Shown in pieces: positions 6,121 through 6,703 of a stretch of 6,703 bases of DNA. Both the position numbers and the translations under genes were made by a program. The DNA is taken from positions 1 through 6,703 of the forward strand of contig DVOI01000070.1 of NCBI GenBank assembly GCA_018713665.1, read 5' to 3'. Position 1 is the first letter of the stretch. Every line of letters begins with the position of its first letter. This stretch comes from Ornithoclostridium faecigallinarum. GTDB lineage: Bacteria > Bacillota > Clostridia > Christensenellales > UBA3700. Under the pieces are notes generated by a model. That model saw only the letters and a program-made list of their open reading frames with translations. It did not search any database and was not told where the DNA came from.

Positions 6121-6409
6121 TCATTTGCGCAATCTCTCCAACGCTTCCTGTGTGTCTTCGTCTCCCTGCTCTGCGGCTTTGGTGTACCATTCAATTGCTT
6201 TTTGACAATCTTGTTTTACGCCTTCGCCGTCGTAATAGCAATTGCCCAAATTGTATTGTGCGGCGGCATGCCCCTGTTCAGCGGCTTTTGTGTACCACTC
6301 GACAGCTTTTTGCATATCTTGTGTTACACCAAATCCGTAGTTATAGCAAACGCCCAAAACGTGCTGTGCAACGACATAACCTTGTTCCGCGGCTTATGTA
6401 CCGAATCAA
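6121..6409 (-). pseudogene. Degraded SEL1-repeat gene, tandem duplicate of its neighbour
   Basis: The last part is a good SEL1 frame: a unit beginning AAEQGYVVAQHVLGVCYNYG, a complete unit (6294-6187) and the cap ending EALERLRK (6186-6124). Read upstream, the frame meets TAA (6394-6396) where the intact repeat has a lysine codon. The normal GGTACACAAAAGCC is here GGTACATAAGCC, a 2-base loss plus one change. Beyond the break the other frame continues as LIRY, matching MVMRY of the intact gene's start, with TTG (6407-6409) as the only possible start. So only about two and a third units remain, with a frameshift near the N-terminus. The 3' end (6125-6204) matches 5197-5276 of the intact gene with 2 differences in 80 bases. 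A 78-residue product from TTG at 6357 is possible, but no ribosome binding site supports it. Confidence 0.75.
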
Positions 6410-6573
6410 AAAGGCGTCCCCCTGCCTGCCAAACGGAATATCTGAATGAAGCCAAAATCAAAATGCAATTTCAAATCTATTTGCATTATATCATATAAAT
6501 TTTCGAAATGCAAGTGCTTTTGAAAAATATAAGCAATGTTTATACAAAAGTCGTTCAAAGACTGCGTACACCC
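6410..6573. other. AT-rich leader and promoter region, no gene seen
   Basis: This stretch holds the SEL1 promoter and its leader. The leader contains CCTGCCTGCC (6421-6430), read on the - strand as GGCAGGCAGG running into a GGGGG run. That run is a poor ribosome-binding-like site 12 bases before the broken gene's TTG. G+C falls to 14 of 60 bases at 6481-6540. No RNA gene or other reading frame was found. Confidence 0.5.
6485..6513 (-). promoter_or_regulatory. Promoter of the SEL1 gene pair
   Basis: On the - strand TTGCAT (6508-6513) and a perfect TATAAT (6485-6490) are 17 bases apart in AT-rich DNA. The predicted start is near 6478. The first thing downstream is the degraded SEL1 copy, then the intact gene. 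The hexamer TTGCAT/ATGCAA recurs at 6481-6486 (inverted) and 6463-6468, so the region may also carry regulator half-sites. Confidence 0.7.
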
Positions 6574-6696
6574 TTATCTTTCGCCCAATACTTCACAATG
6601 CTGTTTATCCGATTGATTCTTTGCCGACTTCATAATTTTCAATTGTTCGGCTTTAGCTTTAAGATACGCATAATCTTTGTCAAGCTACTGCGCCAT
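6574..6696 (-). pseudogene. Short reading frame with an in-frame amber codon
   Basis: Starting at ATG (6696-6694) the frame reads MAQ, then TAG (6687-6685), then 36 codons without a stop beginning LDKDYAYLKAKAEQLKIMK, ending at TAA (6576-6574). The residues after the amber are lysine-rich, helical and more protein-like than the surroundings. It may be a decayed small gene (CAG to TAG) or the tail of a gene from beyond the window. The window ends too soon to see a ribosome binding site, and I recognise no family. Confidence 0.25.
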
Positions 6697-6703
6697 ATTT
6701 TTT

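Noticed and set aside
6051..6194. 48-residue N-terminal extension of the intact SEL1 protein
   Set aside because: Its distal part is an out-of-frame reading of the end of the degraded copy, and AAGGAG points to ATG 6050.
6408..6427. Attenuator-like hairpin AGGC/GCCT followed by T run in the SEL1 leader
   Set aside because: A 4-bp stem with an 8-base loop is too weak; the T run belongs to the degraded start region.
6685..6687. Recoded TAG (readthrough amino acid)
   Set aside because: No downstream structure or translation factor gene supports recoding; all clear genes here end in TGA or TAA, but the sample is far too small to argue reassignment.

Overview
The window looks like a chromosomal piece of a Gram-positive bacterium of the Clostridia type, probably an uncultured gut lineage. 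This is inferred from strong AGGAGG-like ribosome binding sites, sigma-A-like promoters, two lipoproteins with lipoboxes, a TetR protein of clostridial style and compact, translationally coupled genes. Base composition is near half GC up to about 5100, falls through the SEL1 genes, and becomes clearly AT-rich at the right end (14 G/C in the 60 bases 6481-6540). No rRNA, tRNA, CRISPR array or transposase was recognised.

Layout, left to right. (1) 1-1185: a complete transcription unit on the + strand. It has a promoter at 2-31, a hairpin at the predicted 5' end of the mRNA, a ribosome binding site, a 356-residue lipoprotein and an intrinsic terminator. (2) 1186-1342: a T-rich spacer with short degenerate repeats. 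(3) 1343-3921: a three-gene operon on the - strand with its own promoter. Gene order is TetR-like regulator, membrane-anchored Dcr2-like metallophosphatase, then a PflX-like (COG1313) radical SAM protein. The genes are joined by TGATG and ATGA overlaps. (4) 3966-4973: a second lipoprotein gene on the - strand, with a candidate promoter and terminator. Its architecture parallels the first lipoprotein. (5) 4974-5192: a spacer holding a perfect 16-bp hairpin. (6) 5193-6513: a tandem pair of SEL1-repeat genes on the - strand behind one good promoter. The promoter-proximal copy is truncated and frameshifted, and the distal copy is intact. (7) 6514-6703: AT-rich sequence with a short reading frame broken by an amber codon.

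How the genes may work together: the regulator probably controls its own operon through a dyad over its -35 box. The two downstream enzymes are made in coupled fashion, one predicted outside the membrane and one in the cytoplasm, and their substrates are unknown. The two lipoproteins on either side would sit on the outer face of the membrane. The SEL1 protein is probably a cytoplasmic scaffold. Nothing here amounts to a demonstrated new system. The best leads are the coupled TetR / phosphatase / radical SAM operon, the decaying SEL1 duplicate that keeps the promoter, and the UNCG-capped hairpin downstream of the SEL1 gene.
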